Positions 1 through 7,886 of a stretch of DNA of 15,298 nucleotides are shown here, piece by piece. Position 1 is the stretch's first letter. Each line of letters opens with the position of its first letter. The notes beneath the pieces were generated by a model, which was not told where the DNA came from, searched no databases, and saw nothing but the letters and a program-made list of their open reading frames with translations. The position numbers and the translations under genes are program-made. Location of the stretch: NCBI GenBank assembly GCA_008501565.1, contig QQUL01000207.1:1-15298 (forward strand), given 5' to 3'. This stretch comes from Armatimonadota bacterium. GTDB taxonomy: Bacteria > Actinomycetota > Acidimicrobiia > Spongiisociales > UBA5794.

Positions 1-513
1 ATGGGTCCCCTCGTGACGGCTTCAGCTGTGGGGGCATTCGAGGCCGCTATCGCCACGGCCGTCAGCCAGGGTGGTGAGGTGCTCACCGGGGGGAAGACGA
101 TCGACGGACCAGGCAACTACGTTGAACCCACCATCATTCGCATCCCCCATGACGCGGCAATCGTTCAGGAGGAGACCTTCGCTCCGATCCTGTACTTCAT
201 CGAGTTCGACGACCTGGATGAGGCAATCTCGATCCAGAACGGAGTACCGCAAGGGCTGTCGTCGGCGATCTTCACGGATTCCGTACGGTCGGCAGAACGA
301 TTCCTGTCCGCCGAGGGTTCCGACTGCGGTATCGCCAACGTGAACATCGGTACGTCCGGTGCAGAGATCGGCGGTGCCTTCGGCGGAGAGAAGGACACTG
401 GCGGTGGACGTGAATCGGGGTCTGACTCGTGGAAGGCATACATGCGGCGACAGACGGTCACAACCAACTACGGCACCACGCTCCCACTTGCACAGGGCAT
501 TGAATTCGGCTGA
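1..513 (+). CDS. amaB: ALDH7-family aldehyde dehydrogenase (aminoadipate-semialdehyde / piperideine-6-carboxylate dehydrogenase type), C-terminal part
   Basis: Only the last ~170 residues of a ~500-residue enzyme are present; the ATG at base 1 is an internal Met, because the fragment opens with the conserved MGPL segment that follows the catalytic Cys in this family. ALDH7 enzymes oxidise 2-aminoadipate 6-semialdehyde (in equilibrium with piperideine-6-carboxylate) to 2-aminoadipate with NAD+ in lysine and pipecolate catabolism. Visible ALDH7 hallmarks are PGNYVEPTI (residues ~37-45), EETFAPILY (~57-65), GSDCGIANVNIGTSGAEIGG (~106-125), FGGEKDTGGGRESGSDSWK (~127-145) and the C-terminal PLAQGIEFG. 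These match my memory of human antiquitin and bacterial AmaB far better than other ALDH classes. The Rossmann domain and catalytic Cys lie outside the window. The stop codon directly abuts the stop of the convergent GntR gene. Family assignment is firm; the physiological substrate is inferred. Confidence 0.9.
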   Translation: MGPLVTASAVGAFEAAIATAVSQGGEVLTGGKTIDGPGNYVEPTIIRIPHDAAIVQEETFAPILYFIEFDDLDEAISIQNGVPQGLSSAIFTDSVRSAERFLSAEGSDCGIANVNIGTSGAEIGGAFGGEKDTGGGRESGSDSWKAYMRRQTVTTNYGTTLPLAQGIEFG

Positions 514-1176
514 TCAGTCGGTTGTGTCGCCGATTGTTGACTCGGTCAGAGCCTCGGCGACAGTTTCGGAATGTCCCCGCATGAGCTGTTCGGCAAGGGC
601 AGCGTCACCTTTGGCGACCGCGTCCACAATCTCCTCATGCTCGGACCATGAATAGGGACCGCGGGTCTGGAGCAGTGACGAGTTGATCCATTCCGTCTTG
701 GCAGGCATCACAGCCAGTTCCTCATACAGGTGTGCATTTCCGGATGAACGCGCAAGCTCGAGGTGAAACTGCGTGTGGAACTCAGTCGCTGCCACGTGAT
801 CGGAATCCCGGGACGCCGCTCGACCGCGTTCGATGGTCTCGCGAAGGGCATCAATGTCGGATTTGTCCACGCGGGCGGCGGCAAGGCGAGCAGCGAGCCC
901 CTCCAGGGCGCCTCGCACTGAGAGCACATCCTCGGCGTCCTTCTCGGTGATCTCAATCACGCGCGACCCCTTGCCTGGGGTGCTTTCAATGAGTCCCTCA
1001 GCCTCGAGAATACGAAGTGCCTCACGGACAGGGATGCGTGAGACATTCAGGTCCGCTGCGAGCTGTGCCTGTTTGAGCCGTTCGCCGGGAGCAATGGAGC
1101 CTGACAGGATTGCCGAACGGATTTCGGAGGCGACAAGATTGCCGAGGTTGTTGTGTGTGTGCCCGAGATCCTTCAT
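514..1176 (-). CDS. GntR-family transcriptional regulator, FCD (FadR) subfamily
   Basis: A 220-residue metabolite-responsive DNA-binding protein. The N-terminal winged helix-turn-helix (~12-75) has the typical 'SGSIAPGERL...LNVSRIPVREALRILEAEGLI' pattern. The all-helical FCD ligand domain (~82-205) carries His134, His138, His180 and His202, the set expected to hold a metal ion that helps bind a carboxylate effector; His134 stands where Asp or Asn is usual. I chose the ATG at 1176 because GGGGA lies about six bases upstream. An in-frame GTG at 1197 would add seven residues but has no ribosome site. The gene follows the SDR gene on the same strand with an 82-bp gap that holds a hairpin, so it may be the last gene of the transporter operon or have its own promoter. 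It probably controls the operon or the convergent ALDH. It shares a W-x-x-SWSEH region with the regulator at 7887. Confidence 0.9.
   Translation of the reverse strand: MKDLGHTHNNLGNLVASEIRSAILSGSIAPGERLKQAQLAADLNVSRIPVREALRILEAEGLIESTPGKGSRVIEITEKDAEDVLSVRGALEGLAARLAAARVDKSDIDALRETIERGRAASRDSDHVAATEFHTQFHLELARSSGNAHLYEELAVMPAKTEWINSSLLQTRGPYSWSEHEEIVDAVAKGDAALAEQLMRGHSETVAEALTESTIGDTTD
515..536 (+). terminator. Weak hairpin just past the aldehyde dehydrogenase stop
   Basis: CAGTCGG (515-521) can pair with CCGATTG (530-536) using one G-T wobble, leaving an 8-nt loop. It starts two bases after the ALDH stop and lies inside the 3' end of the convergent GntR gene. There is no run of T after it, so termination is only a possibility. 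It is the only structure I see at this gene end. Confidence 0.22.
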
Positions 1177-1202
1177 CAAATCCCCATATGCGACCACGGA
1201 TA

Positions 1203-1225
1203 GTGCCGGGTGATTCTACCGGCAC
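1203..1225 (-). promoter_or_regulatory. GC-rich inverted repeat between SDR and GntR genes (operator or terminator)
   Basis: GTGCCGG (1203-1209) and CCGGCAC (1219-1225) form perfect 7-bp arms around 9 bases; a bulged G allows one or two more inner pairs. It lies 34 bases past the SDR stop and 27 bases before the GntR start, both on the minus strand. It could attenuate read-through from the transporter operon or act as an operator for the GntR protein. No T-run follows, which argues against a classical intrinsic terminator. Confidence 0.4.
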
Positions 1226-1258
1226 CGACTCTTCGTGAACAGCCAGAAGCGTGAATGG

Positions 1259-2029
1259 TCAGAAACCGATTGTGAGGCCGCCATCGATGCGGAATACCGC
1301 ACCGGTCACGTAGGCGGCTCTATCACTCACCAGAAAGGTGACCAGGTCACCGATCTCGGACGCATCCGCGAGCCGTCCCATGGGAATTGCGTCCATGTGC
1401 CTCTGTCTCAACTCGGACGCCGACACTCCGGTCTCTTCCGCCAATGCGGCCTCGAATCGCTGCAACGCTCCCGAGTCGACTTGCCCAGGGACCACGACAT
1501 TCACGCGAACGGTCGGGGCGAGTTCGAGAGCGAGCGATCGCGCAGCTGCCGCCACACCGCTGCGGAACACGGATGAGAGGGCAAGGTCGGGTGATGCTTC
1601 GAGAATCGATCGGGCCGTCAGAACGACGATACGTCCGTCTCCGGATTCAACGAGATGGGGCGTCGCCGCACGCATCGCCTCCAACTGGGGGCGGAGCATA
1701 CGCTCGAAGCCACCCTGCACGTCTTGGGCAGTCGTACCGACCATCCCCCCGGGTCTTCCGCCTCCTGAGTTGCCGATCAAGATGTCAAGACCACCCATCA
1801 CATCGGCCGCTGCATCAACAACGCGGGCTGCCTCACCTTCGATGGACGTATCCGCCACGATCGACCCGGCAGCACCGACCTCAGCAGCAACACCTTTGAC
1901 CCGCTCGTTGTCGCGTCCGGTGACAAACACGGCGGCACCTTCACCTGACAGGCTTGTCGCAATGGCTCTTCCCATGCCTGCGGAGGATCCGAAGACAACG
2001 GCCTTCGCTCCACGAAGTTGAAGATCCAC
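1259..2029 (-). CDS. Short-chain dehydrogenase/reductase family protein with atypical active site
   Basis: A 256-residue single-domain Rossmann protein. The nucleotide-binding motif is GSSAGMGRAIA (14-24), in place of TGxxxGIG. The NNAG-type segment reads IGNSGG (85-90), and the C-terminal VTGAVFRIDGG (241-251) is typical of classical SDRs. In the catalytic helix, where YxxxK is expected, I read SSVFR (152-156): Tyr is Ser and Lys is Arg. The same helix continues SGVAAAARSLALELA, so this is not a frameshift. A subgroup of 'SDR family oxidoreductases' shows similar losses; activity may be altered or absent. It starts with GTG, 2 bp after the ATPase stop, with GGGG of the preceding gene as ribosome site, so translation is probably coupled to the transporter. 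The fold is firm; substrate and direction of reaction are unknown. Confidence 0.85.
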   Translation of the reverse strand: MDLQLRGAKAVVFGSSAGMGRAIATSLSGEGAAVFVTGRDNERVKGVAAEVGAAGSIVADTSIEGEAARVVDAAADVMGGLDILIGNSGGGRPGGMVGTTAQDVQGGFERMLRPQLEAMRAATPHLVESGDGRIVVLTARSILEASPDLALSSVFRSGVAAAARSLALELAPTVRVNVVVPGQVDSGALQRFEAALAEETGVSASELRQRHMDAIPMGRLADASEIGDLVTFLVSDRAAYVTGAVFRIDGGLTIGF

Positions 2030-2031
2030 CG

Positions 2032-3054
2032 CTACGACCCCATGGCCGCGAGCGACAGTGCCGGGATGTCCTCAACGAAGTGACATGCAACCTCGTGCTT
2101 GGGGGCGATCTCTCTGAGTTCTGGGGCTTCGGCGAGACACCGATCCCGTACATAGGGACATCGTGAGGAGAATCGGCAACCTTCGGGTGGATCGATGAGG
2201 TTTGGCACCTCTCCGACGACCTTCAGACGCTTCCGTTGTGACTCCACGACGGGATCCGGGATCGGAACAGCCGACAACAACGCTTGGGTGTATGGATGCG
2301 ATGGCCTGTCATACACGGATGTTCGATCGGACGTCTCCACGAGCTGTCCGGCGTACATGATGGCGATCCGGTCCGAGATGTGGCGCACGACTGAAAGGTC
2401 ATGTGCGATGAACAGGTAGGTGAGGTTGAGTTCCGATCGCAGGTCCTGCATCAAGTTGACGATCTGGGCCTGGATCGACACGTCAAGGGCAGAGACCGGT
2501 TCATCTGCCACGATGAACTCCGGCTTGAGGGCAAGGGCGCGTGCGATCCCGATCCGCTGACGTTGCCCACCGCTGAAGGCATGCGGGTAGCGGTCCACGG
2601 CATCGGTCGGCATACCGACAAGGTCGAGGAACTCCTTGACCTCCGGCCTCGCCTCCTTGATGTTCTTGATGAGACCGTGCACGAGAAGCGGCTCTGCGAT
2701 GATCTCGAGCACCGACTGATTCGGGTTCAGGCTGTCGTAGGGATCCTGGAAGACCGCCTGCATGTTTCGGCGCAGGTTTCTGAGCTTTTCCCCCTTCACG
2801 TGGGTGATGTCCTGGCCCTTGAACGTGACGGTTCCGCTGGCGATCGGGACTCGGCGCAAGATCGCGCGTCCGGTTGTCGTCTTTCCCGAGCCTGATTCAC
2901 CAACGAGTCCCAGTACCTCACCTGGATCGAGATGGAGGGAAACGTTGTCGACGGCCGAGAGCCATTTGGCCTCCTGACCCCAGAAACCGGTACTCCCGAC
3001 ATTGAACTTGACGCTCAGGTTGTCGGCTTTGACAAGTGGCTCAGTCGTCTGCAC
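2032..3054 (-). CDS. dppF: ABC transporter ATP-binding protein, oligopeptide/dipeptide type (DppF/OppF-like)
   Basis: A 340-residue cytoplasmic ATPase, one of the pair that powers the importer encoded upstream. It has Walker A GESGSGKT (52-59), the Q-loop Gln103 in VFQDP, signature SGGQRQR (161-167), Walker B IVADEP (181-186) and H-loop His218. After the nucleotide-binding domain comes the oligopeptide-family C-terminal region, with HPYTQALL and Cys-containing 'CRFSSRCP...C...C' (~295-325), which in some relatives binds an iron-sulfur cluster or metal. Start is GTG, with GGGAGG nine bases upstream, and overlaps the DppD stop by 14 bp. It is fourth in the minus-strand operon after the binding protein, two permeases and DppD have been counted, and directly precedes the SDR. 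Transported substrate is not evident; the Dpp symbol marks family and gene order only. Confidence 0.93.
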   Translation of the reverse strand: MQTTEPLVKADNLSVKFNVGSTGFWGQEAKWLSAVDNVSLHLDPGEVLGLVGESGSGKTTTGRAILRRVPIASGTVTFKGQDITHVKGEKLRNLRRNMQAVFQDPYDSLNPNQSVLEIIAEPLLVHGLIKNIKEARPEVKEFLDLVGMPTDAVDRYPHAFSGGQRQRIGIARALALKPEFIVADEPVSALDVSIQAQIVNLMQDLRSELNLTYLFIAHDLSVVRHISDRIAIMYAGQLVETSDRTSVYDRPSHPYTQALLSAVPIPDPVVESQRKRLKVVGEVPNLIDPPEGCRFSSRCPYVRDRCLAEAPELREIAPKHEVACHFVEDIPALSLAAMGS

Positions 3055-4093
3055 GCGCCAACGCCTCCCACTCTGCTTCGAGTTCCGCCTCGATCACCGA
3101 TTCAGCTTCGAAGGACCGGTAGCACGCGACCTCGCGTGCACCCTTCTTTCCCGTGAGCAGGGGTTCAGTGACGCCACAGGAATCCTCACCGATCTCGCAT
3201 CGCGGCAGGAAGGTGCAACCGGTTACGGGGAGCCGGAGATCCGGAGGCGAACCCGCAATCGAATACAGACGCGGAACCAATTCGTCGAGACGAGGCGTGG
3301 ACTTGAGGAGACCGACTGTGTACGGGTGCCCGGGCTTCCCGAAGATCTCCTCGGCGGACCCCTTCTCAAGGAATCTGCCCGCATACATCACCCGAACGCG
3401 GTGGCATACACCAGCGACGACTGCGAGGTCATGCGTGATCAGGATGGTCGTGAGGCCGAGCCGCGACTGCAGGTCATCAAGCAATTCGAGGATCTGGGCC
3501 TGGATGGTGACATCGAGCGCGGTTGTCGGCTCGTCAGCGATGAGCAGCTTCGGTTCTGATGCCAGTGCCATCGCGATCATCGCTCGCTGTCGCATACCGC
3601 CCGAGAACTCGTGTGGATACTGGTCGACCCGGCTCTTCGGATTCGACATTCCGACGAGGCTCAGGAGCTCCGTCGCACGTTCGGTCCCCTGCTTCTTGTT
3701 CATACCGAGGTGGTACTTGAGAACCTCTCGGATCTGTGAACCGATCGTGTAGAGGGGATTGAAGGACGTCATGGGGTTCTGGAACACCATGGCCATTTCT
3801 TTGCCACGGACCTTCCGGGCGCGCGCCTTGGCACCTTTCCCGTGGAGTAGGGACTCGCCGTTCCACAGGATGTCGCCACCGGTTATTGCGCCAGGGAGGT
3901 CGACGAGTCCGAGGATCGCTCGTGCCGTGACACTCTTTCCCGAACCGGACTCGCCCACAATGCCGAGCGTTTCACCACGCTCCATCTTGAGATGCACACC
4001 ACGGACCGCTCGGATGATCCCCCGCCTCGTGTAGAACGAGACTTGGAGATCCTTGACCTCGAGAAGGTATGGCTCCTTGCGTACTTCGGTCAT
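3041..4093 (-). CDS. dppD: ABC transporter ATP-binding protein, oligopeptide/dipeptide type (DppD/OppD-like)
   Basis: A 350-residue ATPase that pairs with the downstream DppF-like subunit. Motifs: Walker A GESGSGKS (47-54), Q-loop Gln105 in VFQNPMTSFNP, which is characteristic of DppD/OppD, signature SGGMRQR (164-170), Walker B LLIADEP (183-189) and His221 in THD. The C-terminal oligopeptide domain is present with HPYTVGLL and a Cys-containing 'CTFLPRCEIGEDSC' segment. Length is ordinary for the family apart from a short Glu/Ala-rich tail. The ATG overlaps the permease stop by 4 bp (ATGA), which points to translational coupling. Role: ATP hydrolysis for import through the two permeases encoded just upstream. 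Confidence 0.93.
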   Translation of the reverse strand: MTEVRKEPYLLEVKDLQVSFYTRRGIIRAVRGVHLKMERGETLGIVGESGSGKSVTARAILGLVDLPGAITGGDILWNGESLLHGKGAKARARKVRGKEMAMVFQNPMTSFNPLYTIGSQIREVLKYHLGMNKKQGTERATELLSLVGMSNPKSRVDQYPHEFSGGMRQRAMIAMALASEPKLLIADEPTTALDVTIQAQILELLDDLQSRLGLTTILITHDLAVVAGVCHRVRVMYAGRFLEKGSAEEIFGKPGHPYTVGLLKSTPRLDELVPRLYSIAGSPPDLRLPVTGCTFLPRCEIGEDSCGVTEPLLTGKKGAREVACYRSFEAESVIEAELEAEWEALARADD

Positions 4094-5145
4094 AGTGTCG
4101 CTGCCCCCTCCGTCTCTTCCGCGTACATGTCATCGGTGAAGGCATCACCGGATCCGAGGATGCCATCACTTCCAAGGTCGTGCTTCATGGTGTCCTGGGC
4201 GAAACGCTTCTCCCTGGCAAGGGGGTTCGTCCGAACCCTGAGCCAGCTGGCAACCATGTTGGCACTCAGCACGGTCAACGAAATCGCTATTCCGGGAAAG
4301 ATCACCAACCACGGAGCATTGAAGAGGTACTCGCGTCCGATGGCCACGTCGAGTCCCCACGAGTTCTGCGGTGGTTGGATGCCGAGGCCGAGGAACGACA
4401 ATGCTGCCTCTGCAAGGATGATGCGTGCAAACTCGAGCACAGCCAGCGTGATGAGCGGTGCTGTGATTCCGGGGAAGATGTGGCGTCTGACCACACGCGT
4501 GGACTTGGCACCGACCATCTCGGCTGCGTCGACATATCCACGCTGCTTGACCGACAGGACGGCACCGCGCGTCACGCGGGCATAGACCAGCCAACCGTTG
4601 AGGGACAGAACGAGAATCACGGTCGATACGGAAGGCCCGACAACCGCCAGAATGACAAGGGCGAGGAGGAGGCCGGGAAAGGCAACCTGCGTATCGACGA
4701 TACGCATGATCGTCGTATCGGTTCGGCCGCCCCTGTACCCGGCAAACAACCCGGCGAGAACTCCTGCCGTTCCGGCGATTGCGACCACCGCGGACCCAAC
4801 CAGAAGCGATACCCGACCGCCGTAGATCAGTCTCGAAAGCACGTCACGTCCGAGGTTGTCGGTTCCCAAGAGGTGGCTCGTCGACCCACCGTCCATCCAC
4901 GACGGCGGCATGAGGCGATCAGCGAGACTCTGGGCTGCGGGATCGTACGGAGCGATGAGCGGGGCGAAGACGGCGGTGAAGACAAGTATCAAGAGAAATA
5001 GCAGGCCAATCGTGGCTGCCTTGTCACGCCAGATGTCTTCCAGGAACGATTTGACGGCTCGGCCCCGAGCGCCTTGCACCGAGTCGACGACTACGGGATC
5101 CACCGTGGGGCCACCGAGTTGGTCAGGGGGTGCGGTCACACTCAT
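4090..5145 (-). CDS. dppC: ABC transporter permease, DppC/OppC-like
   Basis: A 351-residue inner-membrane protein with a cytoplasmic N-terminus, a first membrane segment (~45-65), the periplasmic HLLGTDNLGRDVLSRLIYGG signature (91-110) and a BPD_transp_1 domain. The EAA loop DAAEMVGAKSTRVVRRHIFP (206-225) contacts the ATPases. About five further hydrophobic helices follow the usual pattern. Where relatives end near '..LGDGLRDxLDPR', this one reads SWLRVRTNPLAREKR and then continues for ~40 acidic residues (~310-351), an uncommon tail. ATG start; it overlaps the DppB stop by 4 bp (ATGA). It forms the channel with DppB for import of peptides or similar solutes. Confidence 0.93.
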   Translation of the reverse strand: MSVTAPPDQLGGPTVDPVVVDSVQGARGRAVKSFLEDIWRDKAATIGLLFLLILVFTAVFAPLIAPYDPAAQSLADRLMPPSWMDGGSTSHLLGTDNLGRDVLSRLIYGGRVSLLVGSAVVAIAGTAGVLAGLFAGYRGGRTDTTIMRIVDTQVAFPGLLLALVILAVVGPSVSTVILVLSLNGWLVYARVTRGAVLSVKQRGYVDAAEMVGAKSTRVVRRHIFPGITAPLITLAVLEFARIILAEAALSFLGLGIQPPQNSWGLDVAIGREYLFNAPWLVIFPGIAISLTVLSANMVASWLRVRTNPLAREKRFAQDTMKHDLGSDGILGSGDAFTDDMYAEETEGAATL

Positions 5146-6065
5146 GAATTCACCTTGATCCTCGGGTCAATACCCATGTAGAGGAAGTCCATTCCGATGT
5201 TGATGGCCACGACGATGATCGCGACGACGAACACGATGGCTTGGAGGAGGATGAGATCTTGTTGGTTGATTGCCTGAATCGACATGAATCCGATCCCTGG
5301 CCAGGCGAAAACAGTTTCTACAACGACGGCGTATCCAGCCATCGCTCGAATGAACTCCCACCCGACCAAAGTGGCGACGGGGATGGAAGCGTTCCGGAAT
5401 GCGTGCATGAAAACGGTCCGCCAGCGCGGCATACCTTTGGCCTGGGACGTTTCAACGTAGGGCGCGTGAAGCTCGTCGATCATGGTGGAGCGAACCATCA
5501 TGACGAGCCTGCCAATGGCAGGGAGGGCAAGTGTTACGGCGGGAAGGACGATGTGTTTCCACGAGCCGTATCCCGAGGTGGGGAACCAGCCCAACTTGAC
5601 GCCGAAAAAGAGGATCAGCATGAGACCCAGCCAGAATTGGGGTATCGAGAGACCGAGCAGGCTTCCCCCAACCAGGGTCCGGTCAATCCATGAGCCTGGC
5701 TTCAACGATGCGTATATCCCGACGGGAATGGCGACCACGACGGCGACAGAAAGGGCAGCCAACACGAGAATGAAGGTCTTGGGCAGCGCCTCCGCAATGA
5801 TCTCGAACGCCGCACGCCCCTGCCAGAGGGAGTCGCCGAAATCGAGACGGACTGCGCCCGCAGCAAAATCTCCCAGCTGTACGAGGAGCGGCTGATCGAG
5901 GCCCAATGTGGCCTCGAACGCCGCTCTCTCTTCAGGAGTTGCCTCCAGCGGAAGCATCAGGGAGACAGGGTCTCCGACGAGCCTCGTGACCACGAAGACC
6001 ACAAGCACTACGCCGATGACGACTATTACGCCCTGTGCCACCCGCTGGAGGATGAACTTTCCCAA
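5142..6065 (-). CDS. dppB: ABC transporter permease, DppB/OppB-like
   Basis: A 307-residue membrane protein with the DppB layout. A first helix (~10-30) is followed by GDPVSLMLP, an extracytoplasmic stretch with ATPEERAAFEATLGLDQPLLVQ, then DFGDSLW, and the transport domain with the EAA loop (~203-223, YVETSQAKGMPRWRTVFMHA). Start is TTG: AAGGAG sits eight bases upstream and no ATG is well placed. It lies 45 bp after the binding-protein gene with no obvious hairpin between, so the two are probably on one mRNA. It partners with DppC as the transmembrane pore. Confidence 0.93.
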   Translation of the reverse strand: MGKFILQRVAQGVIVVIGVVLVVFVVTRLVGDPVSLMLPLEATPEERAAFEATLGLDQPLLVQLGDFAAGAVRLDFGDSLWQGRAAFEIIAEALPKTFILVLAALSVAVVVAIPVGIYASLKPGSWIDRTLVGGSLLGLSIPQFWLGLMLILFFGVKLGWFPTSGYGSWKHIVLPAVTLALPAIGRLVMMVRSTMIDELHAPYVETSQAKGMPRWRTVFMHAFRNASIPVATLVGWEFIRAMAGYAVVVETVFAWPGIGFMSIQAINQQDLILLQAIVFVVAIIVVAINIGMDFLYMGIDPRIKVNS

Positions 6066-6110
6066 GTTGCCAACTCCTTCTCGTTTCTCGGCTGCTCGTT
6101 GGGTGGAGAA

Positions 6111-7676
6111 TCAGCCGGTGACTGACATCTCCTTTACGAGCAGTTTCGCATCAACACGAGGTTGCCACACAAGACGCTCGGTTGCGCCGTAGGTGTCCTC
6201 GATGTCGACGAGGAACGCAAAGTATGCGTCATCGCATGCGCGCGCTCCTGCCTGGTGATACAGATCATTGCGTGCGTCGACATCGGTTTCAACCGCTGCG
6301 TCGTCGATCCACTGCTGCATCTCTTCGTCGTTGTTGGACGCACCACTCCCGTCTGGGGCGTAGTAGGCGCTGTACGTGCGGCTTGCGTCAAGCAGCTCGT
6401 TTGACATCGACACGAAGATGGCCGGAGCTCTGTATTCCCGGTCGAAGAGACGGTTCAGATACTCACCGAATTCGAATATCTGGACATTGGGGGTCAGACC
6501 CGCGTCAGCCCAATAGTTCGCAACCGTCTCGATCAATTCGCGGTCCTTCAACCAGCGTCCTGACTCACCGACGATGTCGATCGTGGCACCTTCTGCGCCC
6601 GCCTCAGCGATGAGAGTCTTCGCCATCTCGACATCGTATGGGTAGGCGGACAACTCGTCGTTGTAGCCCGTGTACGAAGGACGCAGCATCTGGCACTGCG
6701 TGACCACGGCTTGGCCCGCGTAGAGCGACTGAGCAATCGCTTCCTTGTCGATTGCGTAGTTCATCGCTTGACGAACACGCACGTCCGCTGTCGGTCCATC
6801 AATCGTGCTCAGGATCATCGTTGGCTGCTCGCCACCGACGACACTCATCGACTGCGGTGGCACATCGATGTCATCTGGTGACAGGTTCGTCATCAGATCG
6901 ATCTCGCCTGCGAGAACTCCAGACAGCCTTGTACCCGCTTCTTCGATGAATCGGAACGTCACCTGCTGAACCGGAGGTGTATCTCCCCAGTAGTCGTCAT
7001 ACCGCTCAAGCACGATTCCGGTACCGCGATCCCACGACTTGAAGACGTAGGGACCGGTTCCGACCGGATTCTCGGCAAAGTCCGCGTTGTCGGCAAGCGA
7101 CGCGTCGATGATCTTGATCCAGTACAGCTTTGAAGGCAGCACAGGGTCCGGACCATCCGTGGTGATCCGTATCGTCGTGTCATCGACCGCTTCGACATCG
7201 ATGATCGAGCCGAAGAAGCCGAACTGCTCTGACTCTTCGCCGAGCGCGACGATTCTGTCGAACGATGCCGCCACCGCCTCGGTCGTCATTGGATTGCCAT
7301 TGTGGAACGTGACGCCTGATCGAATCGGGACATCCCAGGTCGTGTCATCCACCTGGGTCGGCATGTCCGATGCCAAACCCGGCACCAGCTCACCCTCTGG
7401 CGTACGCGCCAGAAGTGTCTCGTAAATGTTGTCGTTGATTGCCCGCTCTCCACCATCATCTCTGATCTGTGGATCAAGGGACGAGGGCTCGGACCCGATC
7501 GCGATAACGATCGCAGCATCACTCCCGCCTTCTCCTCCGCCGCCGTCAGCTGTGGTCGTAGTGACATCGCCTCCGCCGTCCGAGTCATCACTCGAACACG
7601 CGGTTGCGATCATTGCCATTACGAGTACCAGCATGAACAACGAGACAATGCGATTCTTCGCAAACAGTTGTTTCAC
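6111..7676 (-). CDS. dppA: ABC transporter substrate-binding lipoprotein, SBP_bac_5 (peptide/nickel) family
   Basis: A 521-residue exported solute receptor. The signal sequence MKQLFAKNRI plus a hydrophobic core ends in a lipobox, IATAC, so Cys27 should be lipidated. A flexible Ser/Asp/Gly/Thr linker (~28-55) tethers the receptor to the membrane. The SBP_bac_5 domain opens with EPSSLDPQIRDDGG and INDNIYETLLARTPEGELVPGLA and contains GTGPYVFKSWDRGTGIVLERYDDYWG. I chose GTG at 7676 because GGAGGAG lies four to six bases upstream and the signal peptide begins there; a longer frame to 7733 adds 19 residues without support. This is the first gene of the importer operon. SBP_bac_5 proteins bind peptides, opines, sugars or metal chelates; the ligand cannot be read from sequence. 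It diverges from a GntR gene that may control it. Confidence 0.92.
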   Translation of the reverse strand: MKQLFAKNRIVSLFMLVLVMAMIATACSSDDSDGGGDVTTTTADGGGGEGGSDAAIVIAIGSEPSSLDPQIRDDGGERAINDNIYETLLARTPEGELVPGLASDMPTQVDDTTWDVPIRSGVTFHNGNPMTTEAVAASFDRIVALGEESEQFGFFGSIIDVEAVDDTTIRITTDGPDPVLPSKLYWIKIIDASLADNADFAENPVGTGPYVFKSWDRGTGIVLERYDDYWGDTPPVQQVTFRFIEEAGTRLSGVLAGEIDLMTNLSPDDIDVPPQSMSVVGGEQPTMILSTIDGPTADVRVRQAMNYAIDKEAIAQSLYAGQAVVTQCQMLRPSYTGYNDELSAYPYDVEMAKTLIAEAGAEGATIDIVGESGRWLKDRELIETVANYWADAGLTPNVQIFEFGEYLNRLFDREYRAPAIFVSMSNELLDASRTYSAYYAPDGSGASNNDEEMQQWIDDAAVETDVDARNDLYHQAGARACDDAYFAFLVDIEDTYGATERLVWQPRVDAKLLVKEMSVTG

Positions 7677-7783
7677 TGCGCTCCTCCGTTTATCAGTCAC
7701 TCTTGACGAGCTCCTCCCGTGTGGCCCGTGCACGACTCCATGCGAGTCATCGCTCCTTGCCGACCATTGGAAGCTCTACTTCT

Positions 7784-7805
7784 GCATACCGTAATGTATA
7801 CTGTA
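7784..7805. promoter_or_regulatory. Candidate promoter/operator between importer and gntR, with GTATAC centre
   Basis: This AT-rich patch sits in the 210-bp gap between the divergent binding-protein and GntR genes. It contains the palindrome GTATAC (7796-7801) plus a separate ATAC/GTAT pair (7786-7789, 7796-7799). FCD-type GntR proteins often bind TTGTATACAA-like sites (established family knowledge). On the plus strand TATACT (7797-7802) matches five of six bases of a -10 box, but I see no good -35. Binding here could regulate both directions. Confidence 0.4.
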
Positions 7806-7851
7806 GCCAAAATGCAAGTAGCGGGCCTGGGAACGCGTACTCGGGTTCAGC

Positions 7852-7861
7852 ACGCTAGCGT
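7852..7861. promoter_or_regulatory. 10-bp perfect palindrome upstream of gntR
   Basis: ACGCTAGCGT is its own reverse complement and lies 25 bases before the GntR start codon, downstream of the likely promoter patch at 7797. In that position a bound repressor could block transcription of gntR. Alternatively it may be chance; a single copy was seen. Confidence 0.3.
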
Positions 7862-7886
7862 AGGTTGGAGTTTGGAGGCTCACGCA

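Noticed and set aside
1..3. ATG at base 1 as the true start of the aldehyde dehydrogenase
   Set aside because: The frame opens inside the conserved MGPL segment that follows the catalytic Cys, and ~330 N-terminal residues of the family are missing; it is an internal codon at the window edge.
1338..2021. A 227-codon plus-strand frame opposite the SDR gene
   Set aside because: Its Ser/Ala/Thr/Pro/Arg-rich, motif-free translation is typical of an antisense shadow; the SDR on the other strand has clear Rossmann motifs.
7719..7886. Upstream extension of the second GntR protein
   Set aside because: The extra 56 codons cover the divergent promoter region and include no family motif; the ATG at 7887 has a well-spaced GGAGG.
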